Assembly: GCA_014904845.1 (NCBI GenBank)
Contig: MU119266.1
Coordinates: 124,001 to 188,000, forward strand
Direction: 5' to 3'
Source of the DNA: Acephala macrosclerotiorum
Taxonomy: Eukaryota > Ascomycota > Leotiomycetes > Helotiales > Mollisiaceae
Length of the DNA: 64,000 bases
Part shown: one piece after another, positions 39,390 through 48,957 of the stretch
Position numbering within the stretch: position 1 is the first letter of the stretch
How the letters are laid out: each line of letters begins with the position of its first letter
Program-made: the position numbers and the translations under genes
Notes under the pieces: generated by a model
The model's input: the letters and a program-made list of their open reading frames with translations, nothing else
Told to the model about the DNA's origin: nothing
The model's database searches: none

Positions 39390-39556
39390 AATAGAAATAC
39401 AACGGAACGAATACCACGTCCTCCAACTCCACGACATCGCTCTCGAAGGGGGCGGAAGCTGGGATTAGTGTCGGTGCCGGTATTGCGGTCATTGCTTTTA
39501 TCGCAGTAAAATATCGCACGAACGTATTTAAGAGACACGTGGGTGGCCAACTTTGA
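39390..39556 (+). pseudogene. TM-segment relic of a Ser/Thr-rich surface protein
   Basis: The plus strand reads NTTSSNSTTSLSKGAEAGISV followed by GAGIAVIAFIAVKY, a basic tail and a stop. A Ser/Thr-rich linker, a Gly-rich start and one hydrophobic helix are typical of the juxtamembrane exon of fungal single-pass surface proteins. The ectodomain is missing, which would be explained by truncation at the repeat-block edge. Confidence 0.5.
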
Positions 39557-39834
39557 AGAACGACTTGTTCAATTCAACACACTCGGTGAATTCTTGAGTT
39601 TGAAACTGGGGTAGTGTACTTCGCTTGAAGTCATTGTTAGTAGCAGGTTAGCAGAAAGGGACAATCAAGTTTGCGAAATGGAACTAGGACAGCTGCTCCG
39701 ACTTCAAAATCCTTGCTCCACAAGTCTATGGCGCAAATTCTTGAGGCCATCTGAAAATCAAGCAGCTCAGAACAAGTCCATGCAACACGGCTTTGGATGA
39801 TCTGGTGCTACACGCATGGTCCACATCCACTCTC

Positions 39835-41748
39835 TCATCGCTTAATCCCCACAACGACCAAGTTCCTTGGGCTTTGTTGGTAATCAAAGACAGCCTCGAC
39901 CCAGCAATCCTTCACTACATCCTCATGCTCCTTCAAGTACAGCCATCGATCTGTGACAATCAAGCTCTCCACCACTCCAGCACTGAACGCCATCAACGAC
40001 CACGTCACACTCAACTCCTTTTTCAAGGCTTCATATCTTCTCCCATAATCATCGATCTCTTCATCTGTCATACCCTTCATCTTCTCACCCACCATCTTAC
40101 TCCTTTCTGGATCGTTGTTCAGTTTCTCAAGCGCACCACGAACATAGTTCTTGAATGAGGAATAGCACCCTTTTCGCAATGAGCCAATGATAACAGGTTC
40201 CGTGCTCTCTAGCCCACTTCCTCCCTCATCATCGTCGTCATCCTGCTTCATTTTCGACACCACTCCACGATCAAGGAACACTTTCTGCAACAAAGCACGA
40301 TAAAAATGTCTCGTAAAGAAGGCATCACTTTCTTTCTCAGTCCAGTTCTGCGGTGCCTGAACAGCCATCATCCGTGCTGTGATATTCAATCTCACTCCAT
40401 CACCATTATAGGTCGATACTTTCTTGCTCATGGGAAAGCCGTGAGGATCGCAGGCTGCTGCTTCCCTGGTGACTCTTGGTGCGTTGATGGCGCGGAGATT
40501 TGGACGTAAACGGGGAAGTTTGTAGGTAGGGGGACCAAGGCGTTCGGTCATGAGATTGTAGCAGCAGCCTACGATGGCGATGGCTTGGACTGAGGGGTTG
40601 AGAAGGAGAGAACGGATGCCGTGATGAGAGAGGTTGCCGCATGAATGAATTGATATCGCCATTAGACGTGTATCTTTTGTTTTTGAAATCTCGTCAAGGA
40701 TCTCGGGAAGCTGTGGCCTCTCGTCACCATTTACGACTTGGATGTCACCTGCTGGAGCTGCAACTTTCATTTTCTCGATTTGCTCGACGACGTCTGAGAG
40801 ATCTCCATCTTGGACTACATGCTCCACGTATTGGATGTAGCCTTTCCCATCAGCAGGTGTGTATATCGTAGCAAGGTCCTTGCTAGGCCTCATATCTACT
40901 GCATCTGGATCCAAAGGCGCTGGCTGTGGTCTAGCAACTCTTCGCAGAGCCTTCTCATCCAGCTTTTCCTGAGGTGTCTGGGCGTCCTGTTGGGCTCTGT
41001 AAAGCTTTTTGTTTCGCATGACTTTCTCCCTTTCAGCAACTCCGGCGAGAACATCCATGCTTTTCGCTCCATTGATGTTGAGTTCTTTGCTCTCAACTGC
41101 GACAATGTGCTTGTTGTATGGTGGACTGGCTAGAGTACGACCGAGATAATTTTGCCCGCTTCCAAAATCAACAAAATGGGTGATTTCTTTTCCTGAATTT
41201 GAGGATACATCATCTGCAACTCGAACAACGTAGTCGGCAAAATTTCCAACCTCGTGGATCTTCTTTGGGATCATACCCACGGCAATATGTCTTGGAAATT
41301 TTTTGCTCTTTTCTTGCCTTGCCAACACATTTCTTCGCAGTGAGTATTTTCGAATATCTCTGATATATTTGAGAAGGCTTTCAGGGGGACTGTCTACTCG
41401 AGGCTGATCGAGGTCGTCTCGCATCAGGAAGTCAAGAAGGCTCATTGACTCACGTGCCATAAGCCAGGATCTCCATTCTTCCAGAATGACTGTATGATAC
41501 AGACTTGGCTCACGAGTGAAGAAATCGAGGATATGTACACCTCCACAGAGTGTTTGAAAGACGGTTGAGGCGCCGCAGTACAATAGGAGTGAGTCAACGT
41601 ATTCGTCTGCGTTTGCAAATTCTGCAGAGAATGGAAGTGGGGTTGTAGGGGCCATTGGGCTCCGGGCTGTTGATATTTTGCGCGTTGTGTGACAAATGTG
41701 TGAATAAAATATTCGGGAATTCGTGGTTAGGAGGCTTGAGGCCCTCAT
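39835..41748 (-). CDS. METTL25/RRNAD1-type methyltransferase-domain protein (637 aa)
   Basis: A single-exon frame of 637 residues. The SAM-binding motif is HFVDFGSGQNYLGRTLA (about 192-208), followed by an acidic residue after strand 2 (IVAVESKE). Downstream come ISIHSCGNLSHHG (about 364-376) and AIVGCCYNLMTERLG (about 389-403), all hallmarks of the Methyltransf_32 family of METTL25 and METTL25B/RRNAD1. The substrate in fungi is not established. The N terminus (MRASSLLTTNSRIFYSHICH) is rich in Ser/Arg and lacks acidic residues, so a mitochondrial presequence is possible. A second Met at residue 32 would give a cytosolic form. No introns or lesions are seen. Confidence 0.88.
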   Translation of the reverse strand: MRASSLLTTNSRIFYSHICHTTRKISTARSPMAPTTPLPFSAEFANADEYVDSLLLYCGASTVFQTLCGGVHILDFFTREPSLYHTVILEEWRSWLMARESMSLLDFLMRDDLDQPRVDSPPESLLKYIRDIRKYSLRRNVLARQEKSKKFPRHIAVGMIPKKIHEVGNFADYVVRVADDVSSNSGKEITHFVDFGSGQNYLGRTLASPPYNKHIVAVESKELNINGAKSMDVLAGVAEREKVMRNKKLYRAQQDAQTPQEKLDEKALRRVARPQPAPLDPDAVDMRPSKDLATIYTPADGKGYIQYVEHVVQDGDLSDVVEQIEKMKVAAPAGDIQVVNGDERPQLPEILDEISKTKDTRLMAISIHSCGNLSHHGIRSLLLNPSVQAIAIVGCCYNLMTERLGPPTYKLPRLRPNLRAINAPRVTREAAACDPHGFPMSKKVSTYNGDGVRLNITARMMAVQAPQNWTEKESDAFFTRHFYRALLQKVFLDRGVVSKMKQDDDDDEGGSGLESTEPVIIGSLRKGCYSSFKNYVRGALEKLNNDPERSKMVGEKMKGMTDEEIDDYGRRYEALKKELSVTWSLMAFSAGVVESLIVTDRWLYLKEHEDVVKDCWVEAVFDYQQSPRNLVVVGIKR

Positions 41749-42319
41749 GCCATGTTATGCTGTAGGTGAAGATGATAGTTTGAGACGCTAAATTTTTTCG
41801 AGGCCGACGAGATTTTAGCGAGGCTGAAAAGCGGCAAGCGTGGGTCTCAAAGCAGCATCCAGGAGGGCATATCAAACCAGATGTGGCTTTTGTTCATTCG
41901 TTGGCTGTCGGTACATAGAAGGTGTCCATAGAAACTGCCACAGGGTCTGACAGATAGTCTCTACTTGGTAGATTTTATAGGTAATTAGACAACTCTTGAT
42001 TAATCACGTGGTTCGGCACCATGTATCGAAGTTGAGAGTCTTCCGTTAAGATATCGTATCGTAAGGATTATTGTGACTTGCTTCAAGACATTTTATTAAT
42101 TGATGGCCTATAAAGCTTGCCTGTCCAACTCTATGAGATTCGTCAGCCAAAAAGGACCGCCCGACTCAGGTCTCACTTCAGGTTTGCCCCACAACCCCCA
42201 GCTGCTATCCAGAGATCTCTTGCCCAGTCTCTATCTAGAGGTTTAGTCACCTATAAAAGGCTTCTTTCAAGTATTGAACATTAAGTCATATCTCTCATAT
42301 CAACCCATCATCGTTTATC
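41749..42319. other. Intergenic, no gene seen
   Basis: This lies between the start of the methyltransferase gene and the 3' end of the SLATT gene. It includes CACGTG-type and CCTATAAAAGG (42,249) motifs but no supported coding sequence. Confidence 0.5.
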
Positions 42320-43543
42320 TCAATAATCTTCAGCCAGCTTCTTCTCTTTCTCTTCCATGCTCATGCTGCCAGGATGTCCTACATTGATCGTAATCGGGCC
42401 CGTCACCTTACGCTTCGTAGCCACCTCTAGTCTCTCCAAATGCTCTCTCGCATCCTTCACAGCCCCATCCAAAGCTCCATGCTCCCGCTCTTCTGCATCG
42501 TGCACCGCCCACTCAGCCTTATGGGCCTTGTCCCCAATCTCCGCAGCCAAATCCTTAACCTTATCTCCAAACATATGCTCCACGCCTCGCGCTCGATCAG
42601 CGTACTCCTTGACCTCTCTGCTCGCGCCTTCCGCGGCATTCTCTTTGTGTCCCTGCAGATCCTTGGTCACTTCTCTTGCTTGCTGCGCATAGTGCGTTAT
42701 CTCCGAAGCCAGGTTCTTCACCTTGCTACCAAAACCTGTCTCGATCTCCTTTCCTTTCTCATTGAAACTTGACATCCGCGGTAGCGACATGCTTGGGAAT
42801 TTATACGTAGGCGCTGGCTCTGCTTGCATGACCGATTTCCGCGTCGAGTTGTGTCCTGCAAAGCGGTCGGGCTGACTGGCTTCCAAATCAGCCTTCACCT
42901 CATCATACATTGACTCTACCATTCCCACCACGCTATATACGTCAAGATCACAATGTGGACGACTGAAATCCCGCTCCCGTTGTTCGATGAATTCGCGGAC
43001 CCGTTTCCATTCGGTTTGGTAGTATTTGAACCTATTTGGCAATCCTGAACCTTTGAGGAATGTCAAGATCCCAGCGCAGACAGTGTTGATGGCTCCAAAG
43101 ACTGTGACGGCTCCGCGACTCCCGCCCGCTGCACCAAGAGCTGTCAATGTTGCGGCAACCACGATCTGGAGTCCAAGACACCCGTTGATTAGCCACGAGA
43201 AGTATTTGAAACCGATTTTCGATGTTTGCTCGTTGTGCACGACGCGTGTGTAGATGCCCAGATTTGGGGCGGGTCGACCTCCGGACGAGAAGAGCGAGTC
43301 GCTGTGCGCCATGGACGGGTGTGATGTGATGCCGACGAGGTGGCGGAAGAGATTCAAATTGTCGTTTGGGTCGAGTTCAGGGCGGCCGTATGCATCAACT
43401 TGAATCCGTGGCTGACCAAGAGCTGTCTGTTCAGACCTGCTGGGGTGCGGCATCCTACTGTGCTCGATGTCATTTGCTGGGTATTTCTGCTTGCGCGGGA
43501 AGACCATTTGGAAAAGATTCTTGGCTTTCTGTAGAGAACTCAT
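42320..43543 (-). CDS. SLATT_fungal two-TM protein with long amphipathic C terminus (407 aa)
   Basis: The frame is open to 43,651 but the natural start is Met at 43,543 (MSSLQKAKNLFQ). Residues about 101-195 match the fungal SLATT domain (SMODS and SLOG-associating 2TM effector): two adjacent hydrophobic helices (FSWLINGCLGLQIVVAATLT and AVTVFGAINTVCAGILTFLK), then GLPNRFKYYQTEWKRVREFI. SLATT proteins are predicted membrane-perturbing or sensing effectors in bacterial conflict systems; the fungal role is unknown. After about residue 260 the protein becomes a repetitive charged helix (VKNLASEITHYAQQAREV ... VKDLAAEIGDKAHKAEWAVH), apolipoprotein/LEA-like in pattern and probably membrane- or coiled-coil-forming. 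No intron is needed. Confidence 0.85.
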   Translation of the reverse strand: MSSLQKAKNLFQMVFPRKQKYPANDIEHSRMPHPSRSEQTALGQPRIQVDAYGRPELDPNDNLNLFRHLVGITSHPSMAHSDSLFSSGGRPAPNLGIYTRVVHNEQTSKIGFKYFSWLINGCLGLQIVVAATLTALGAAGGSRGAVTVFGAINTVCAGILTFLKGSGLPNRFKYYQTEWKRVREFIEQRERDFSRPHCDLDVYSVVGMVESMYDEVKADLEASQPDRFAGHNSTRKSVMQAEPAPTYKFPSMSLPRMSSFNEKGKEIETGFGSKVKNLASEITHYAQQAREVTKDLQGHKENAAEGASREVKEYADRARGVEHMFGDKVKDLAAEIGDKAHKAEWAVHDAEEREHGALDGAVKDAREHLERLEVATKRKVTGPITINVGHPGSMSMEEKEKKLAEDY

Positions 43544-44494
43544 TTCATAAAGAAGCTTCTGACTAAAATCAGACAAAGTTAAGCGCAGAAAGTGAGGATT
43601 GTGAGGAAGGAATACAGCGGTGACAAGAGGTTGAAACCCGAAAGTTCCCACCTCGGAGGAACATTCATCATGATAAGAGCTGCAGATTGATCTGCCGCTC
43701 AGCGAGATCAGCTACCATCTGATGCAGCTTGCAGATATATCTTAACCTAAATTTGAAAAGATCTGAATAAGGTCGGAGGGTTTGCATGCTTTAGGGAGAA
43801 TGCTCGCCTGTCAATGGGCTAGCAGCAGATCTACCCGCAGATGATCATGGAGATCCCTAGCCGGTGTGGGTTAAGGTGATTCTTGGCTGCAAATGGAAAC
43901 CAAGAAACAGTGCGAGACAGGAAACACAGCTTGTGACTGGAGAATTAGGATGCATGATACCTATGCCGTATACAGGAAAGTCTATTTATTGAGTTCCAAT
44001 GCTTCCAGTGTGAGTATCCCTTGCGTGCGGCCGCATTCAGATAAGGTTAACTTCAGCGATGAGTTCAATATCCAGGGTACGATCCTCTAATGAGCTCAAT
44101 TGAGGACTCTCAAAGGGCACGCGGTAGCGAAGCTGTGGCACCATTCCTTGGGTGATATTCGGAATCTGCGCGTTGTTGAGGGGAGGCCGAAATTTCTCTC
44201 GAGGTGCTCGTGTGAATGAGAGAAAAGATTTTCGGAGGAAGTCTTGGGTCGGAACGGGACGATGCCCTTGCCGGATGCTCTAACCTAATCTGGTCTGGTG
44301 CCAGGATAAGCGAGCAAATCAACTTGGCAGAGACTTGGGCGGGCCTGAACCAAGCGGGATCCCTAGCCGCGATTTTCGAAGGAGACTGGACATTAGCAGC
44401 CACCACTGGCACTCTCCCCAAGACTCGCAGTAGACTCTACTACCGTGTGCGGATTTTTATATAGGATTCATATAATAAGACACAGCAGGAGCAG
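43544..44494. other. Intergenic, no gene seen
   Basis: Upstream flank of the SLATT gene. Short open frames on both strands (43,893-44,464) have no recognisable family or splice pattern. Confidence 0.45.
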
Positions 44495-44806
44495 ATGGAA
44501 AAGACGGGAATGTCCGCGGACGCTCTGGGATTCGTCGCCCTACCCGCCCGCCGAGCTGGTCAACCAGTTTTTTTTAAGATCATCCCGGCAACCCTTCAGA
44601 CCAAAACTGAGTTTGTCTGCTCGAAGCAAATGTGGGCCTGCGAAGAGGATATCCATCTCAACGGCGGAAAAGTACATGGGGACTACTTATTGGCAGCCCT
44701 CCTAAATTACAACGAGAAGGACGTCGCCAATTGCAGACGAACCAACCTAGAACGCCTGGTGTGGTTGGCCCAGAACCCGAACTTCCTCGCACGAAAAAAA
44801 GAGTAA
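44495..44806 (+). CDS. Hypothetical ORF, 103 aa
   Basis: An uninterrupted frame from ATG 44,495 to a stop at 44,804-44,806, with balanced composition (for example CSKQMWACEEDIHLNGGKVH). No family recognised. It ends 29 bp before the 5S gene. It may be a chance frame or a relic; reported because nothing overlaps it. Confidence 0.2.
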   Translation: MEKTGMSADALGFVALPARRAGQPVFFKIIPATLQTKTEFVCSKQMWACEEDIHLNGGKVHGDYLLAALLNYNEKDVANCRRTNLERLVWLAQNPNFLARKKE

Positions 44807-44835
44807 TATATTTTTAAATTATAATACCTTCTTTC

Positions 44836-44954
44836 ACATACGACCATAGACTGTGGAAAACTGGGCATCCCGTCCGCTCTGCCATACATAAGCCACAGAT
44901 CGGTAGACTAGTAGTTGGGTGGGTGACCACCAGCGAATCCCTACTGTTGTATGT
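44836..44954 (+). rRNA. 5S ribosomal RNA gene (119 nt)
   Basis: It begins ACATACGACCATAG and ends TGTTGTATGT. The termini pair as helix I (9 bp). It contains GGAAAACTGGGCATCCCGTCC and the highly conserved internal segment AGTAGTTGGGTGGGTGACCA followed by CCAGCGAATCCCT. It is followed by TTTTTGCTTTTT, a Pol III terminator. Single dispersed 5S copies are normal in ascomycetes. Compared from memory with the usual filamentous-fungal 5S, several bases differ in helices II-IV, partly as matched pairs, so it may be a variant type that still folds. Confidence 0.92.
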
Positions 44955-45436
44955 TTTTGCTTTTTGCATTTTCTCTTACTGGTAGCTGGGGTGGAGACTG
45001 TTTTGACAGCACGAAAATCTATCCCGGTCAGCTGATTTGAATCAATATAGCCAGTGAATACACGATTGTAGAAGTGTGGGCATTTTTGCGATTGTCAATT
45101 TCTTTTAGCGGATTTCATTTCACTCTTTTCTAGATGGTAGGTCGCGGGTTCATACCCAGCTATCTTCAAAGATACTTCTTACTTCAGTATCATAAATTTG
45201 TTATTATTTTTGCTCTCACATCCATTCTCCCACGATAAATCCAGGTCTTGGAAATCATTTACTAGTATTCTATTGCACGACTGCTCCTTATTAAAAGATC
45301 TTGGTGACCAAGTGGCCCAACTTCGTCTTCAGCGGACAAGCTTTCCTGCAGCCCATTCTCATCAGCGACCAAGCTTTGATCATATCTAGACACATCCGTC
45401 ATCCTCTTTGCATTGCTATCATCTAGCACCTGAAAC
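44955..45436. other. Intergenic, with tRNA-like T-arm only
   Basis: No gene seen. A short segment near 45,133-45,170 resembles a tRNA T-arm but no full cloverleaf can be drawn. Confidence 0.4.
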
Positions 45437-46303
45437 ATGGCCGTAGAGCAAACACCCTTCAGCGCTCCCAGTGACAGAGGCGTAGAGCTCCTTGGCGAGC
45501 AGTGGGGCAACACTTGGGGCCGGGTCGTCTACTGCACTACCTACACCGACGACAACGCATGGAACGAATGCCAGAAGACATGATACGATTGAAGGAGAAA
45601 GGTTACACTCACGCGACTGCTTTGAATAAGGTTCTGGAGCTGGTCTCTATGGATGACAAGGAAGCATTCGAGAACGCTTCTGTGAAGAAACTTCAGATCC
45701 TGGGTCAAGTCACAAGGAAAATCATCTTGCGACTCGACAATGTACGGGATCTGTCTCGTAGTCAGCGTGACCAAAAAAATCACGTTAATTAATTCAAATC
45801 ATGATTAACTTGATTAGATTAAATTACACTATGATTAACGCATTTTTGAAAAAATTTAGATCAACAAGGAAAATCATAATCACTATACAAAATAATCATG
45901 ATTAAATTAGATTATAATTACGCTAAAATCTGACTATTATTAAAGTATGATTAAAACTTCATAATTTAATTTAATCTAATCATTTATCACGCTGCTCGTA
46001 GTAGACCAGGCAGCTATGCAGTCTATCCTCTCAGCTACAATGTGAGACCAGGATCTAAGCTCAGATGGGCCACTTACGGGATGGGAGAGTGCGTGGGGTG
46101 CCTGCTGCAGATGGGCGTGAGGATGATGAAGATCCTGATTTTGAACCGGACGAGGGATATAGTTACAAAGGAGAGATGAAAGTCAGTGTGTATTTTCCGT
46201 TTGATCTATACTTAACCAATCTAGATCAGGGGATAGAATAAGTTTGGATGCATACTAGGCCGCCGTTGAAAAATAGAGGGCCGGATGCGATGTGGCCGTG
46301 ATG
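45437..46303 (+). pseudogene. Relic of a conserved fungal protein, frameshifted and MITE-interrupted
   Basis: From ATG 45,437 the frame reads MAVEQTPFSAPSDRGVELLG, then EQWGNTWGRVVYCTTYTDDNAWN, a pattern like a widespread uncharacterised ascomycete family (WGxVIYRTTYxDDxAW). It hits a stop at about 45,580. The next segment is in another frame (LNKVLELVSMDDKEAFENAS, a match in pattern to that family's 'EDK..LDGAS' region). A 232-bp MITE then sits at 45,763-45,994. After it come EDDEDPDFEPDEGYSYKGEM in yet another frame and VWMHTRPP near 46,235, the usual C-terminal signature. At least two frameshifts plus the insertion make it non-functional. The family assignment is from memory. Confidence 0.65.
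45763..45994. mobile_element. hAT-type MITE (232 bp)
   Basis: The left end is CAGCGTGACCAAAAAAATC; the right end on the reverse strand is CAGCGTGATAAATGATTAG. Perfect 8-bp direct repeats CTCGTAGT occur at 45,755-45,762 and 45,995-46,002. The interior is A/T-rich and palindromic, with many TGATTAAATTAGATT-like motifs in both orientations. No coding potential. Confidence 0.92.
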
Positions 46304-46477
46304 GGAGCTTCAAATGCCCCGCACTTTCTGGGACTTTCGGAAAGGATGTTGGAATGTATCCGAGAAAACTTCAATCATTAGATATCTCAAGGGATTTTGC
46401 CACCAATCACGCTCAGCTCCGAAGCCATCATGTTTTGCAATCAAGATGAATTTACCTGGCTTCGTGGTACTTTGTTA

Positions 46478-46731
46478 CTTCGTCCCAGGCGAAACAGTTA
46501 CGCCAAGACCGACCAGGGCATATCGCTGAGTACGCATTGGAGAAAAGTCCTTGTCTGTAGGCCTTTTAGCGTAATTACTCACACTTTTGTTGCATTTCTA
46601 CCTCTCGCACAAAAAATGCCACTCTTGTGTTGTGGTCTCCTAAGATGCAATTAACCAATCAAACCCTGGAATTATCCCTTGTCTCACCCCTGTTTTTTGG
46701 TCTTGGCGTAACTGTTTCGCTGGCGACTAAG
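46478..46731. mobile_element. Inverted-repeat element flanked by TA (254 bp)
   Basis: The left end (CTTCGTCCCAGGCGAAACAG then TTACGCCAAGACC) and the right end on the reverse strand (CTTAGTCGCCAGCGAAACAG then TTACGCCAAGACC) form about 33-bp terminal inverted repeats with few mismatches. TA lies outside both ends (46,476-46,477 and 46,732-46,733), as for Tc1/mariner-type MITEs. The interior is non-coding with ordinary base composition. Confidence 0.75.
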
Positions 46732-46733
46732 TA

Positions 46734-47066
46734 TGTCGCTTTTGTGAACACCTGGCGCCTGTCAAAATCCAGAACCTGCAAATCGGTAGTCCCGAGTAAT
46801 TTATGCAACGGTCTTAACTAGCAATGTTTCTCTAAATCTCTTGCACACAAGTTTTGAATCCTCAAGCTCATGAAATTTTGTAAACTGCGTATATATACAA
46901 AGCGATGCGCCCACTCGCGATCAACTGTAACAAAAGAAACCAAAATCTACCCCGCTCCAGCATAACTAACGCCTATACAAATGCAACTTCCTTCCTCCTA
47001 TCCCTCCCTCGATCCACCAATCAATCATCTCAAAGCCATTCTGTTTCCTGTTATGATGCACCCCGC
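46734..47066. other. 3' flank of the laccase gene
   Basis: No gene seen. Plus-strand open frames here and up to 47,282 lie antisense to the laccase 3' end and are not supported. Confidence 0.5.
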
Positions 47067-48957
47067 TCAAATTCCAGAGTCATCCTGAACAATATCATCC
47101 TCAGCAGTGTAAGTATCCCAGTTAGCACATGTGGAATTGATGTTCGTGACGTCCATGAGAGCCACCATCTCGGATTCACGCTCGAGGAGCTGGAGTGCAA
47201 AACCCTCAGATGCGTGCCAGGCAATGTGACAATGCATCAACCAAGCCTGTATCCAAGTCAGTTTTGTTTCTTCAGGTTTTGAAGGGGTAAGGAGGACTTA
47301 CACCAGGATTGTCTGTGTAGTAAGCTAAAACAAGGTAACCCGAACCAGGCAACATAGCAACGTCTCGTCTGGGGCCATCAGTCGTAGTCAAAGTGACAGT
47401 GCTTGAGTCGTAAGTTCCAGTGCCTGTAGTGAAATTAGTATGAGATTTCTAAAAACAAGGCAAGATCAACCGTACCCTGAGCCAAAACCCAGAAATCGTG
47501 ACCATGAAGATGGATAGGATGAGCTTGCGCGAACGTGGTCTCAATAACAAAATAAACCCATTGATCAGCAGTATCCAACTCAATGATATTTTGCTCCGAT
47601 GTCCAAGTATCGTTTCCTTCTGCGACTTGGAGAACAGTGGGATAATCCCAATCGTTGACGAAAGATGTGGAGCCCATCTTCCAGAGGATAGCGTGGCCAC
47701 CACCGGCGAGAGTTGCGGTGAATGTATCTGAGACGGAAGGGGAGGTGCCGACTTGGGATGAGAGGTAGGGGACAAGGGTAGAGATATCTTCGTCGTCGCA
47801 GGAGTCGGAGTAGGTATAGGCGGTCGAAGTTGGATCCGAGGTAGACGTACTGTCATATCTCACTATTCCGAGAATGTTATCGACATTGTCGTTATCGGAG
47901 CAAGTCTCTTGGGGAATAGCACGCATCCAGAAATCGCCGGAGCCTTGGTCAGCTGTAACGATGACATCGTAGCGTTGTCCCATTCCAATGGATACCATAG
48001 TCGTGTTGTAAGGAACGATGGGAACGAAATCGGTAGAGATGACTTGCAGAGTATGGTTGTCGATACTGAATTTGAAATGGGTATCGGCGGCACCGTTCAC
48101 GAGACGGAGACGGTACGATGTTCCTGACACGAAGGTGGTCTCGAATCGGGACCCGGAATCATCGTAGACGTTCGTGCCATTGATCAAGCAGTTGTCAAGA
48201 GTGGGTGGACCAGTTGAGGCTGCCTTGTCGGCGAGAACTTCGGCTGTTGAGTGAGACCAATCGTTGAGGAACAGGTTTCCGAGGTCTTCGTCGTAGTTGG
48301 CGGTTGCTGGGCCGTTGATCAGAATGCCACCGAAGATACCGTCCCATGCTTGAACGGCAAAGTGGGAATGATACCATGAAGACCCGTATTGAGTTGCGCG
48401 CCAGGTATAGGTGAAGCTGTCGCCGGGAGCAATAGGGCATTGGGTGATGGAAGGGACGCCGTCTATCCTAAGTTAGCTTTATATCATTTTCGAGAGGAAA
48501 AATGAAGTAACTGACCCATCTGGTTCGTGTAATTCTGGCGTATGCCGTGGAAATGAATACCGGTTCCGTTGTTAGCCATCGAGTTGGTGACATGGACAAC
48601 TGATGCTTGTTAGTATGGAAGTGATTCCCACGGGCAGTGCAACTTACCAACAGTATCTCCCCAGTCTGCAATAATCGTAGGACCCGGCACGGTCCCATTA
48701 ACAGTCAAAACAATTCTCTCGACTCCATCTGGGGCAGCAGTGCCATTTTGGACATCGAACCAATACTCTCGAGTTACCCCAGTGTCGGGGACAGTATCGT
48801 AGTAATTGGTGGAGAGATCATAGTCACCCCAGCAAGAACGATCTGAGGCACTGTTGGTGCATCGCTTGGAAAGCTTGTTGGAAGAGAATGGGGAGCTGGG
48901 TGCTGCAAAAGCAATTGACAATGCAGAAGCTGCCAAGAAGAAAGATAAGATAAACAT
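47067..48957 (-). CDS. Secreted laccase (multicopper oxidase), 560 aa
   Basis: Exons in frame (minus strand): 48957-48648, 48599-48516, 48462-47476, 47423-47302, 47246-47067. The start MFILSFFLAASALSIAFAAP is a clear signal peptide; a Lys-Arg follows at about 30. Laccases oxidise phenolic substrates and reduce oxygen to water, extracellularly. All four copper-binding signatures are present: IHFHGIRQ (118-125), WYHSHFAVQAWDG, HPIHLHGHDFWVL and HCHIAWH (506-512). The axial position ten residues after Cys507 is Phe517 rather than the more usual ascomycete Leu. Several N-glycosylation sequons occur. The C terminus DDSGI resembles the DSG[LVI] tail that plugs the solvent channel in ascomycete laccases. 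Intact. Confidence 0.95.

Noticed and set aside
39793..40158. Plus-strand frames across 39,793-41,133
   Set aside because: They are shadows of the 637-residue methyltransferase frame on the minus strand.
45133..45170. tRNA gene
   Set aside because: A T-arm-like GGTCGCGGGTTCATACCC and a possible acceptor pairing are present, but there is no D-arm or anticodon arm at proper spacing.
46905..47282. 125-codon plus-strand frame
   Set aside because: It is antisense to the laccase C-terminal exon, which has strong copper-site motifs, and has no family resemblance.
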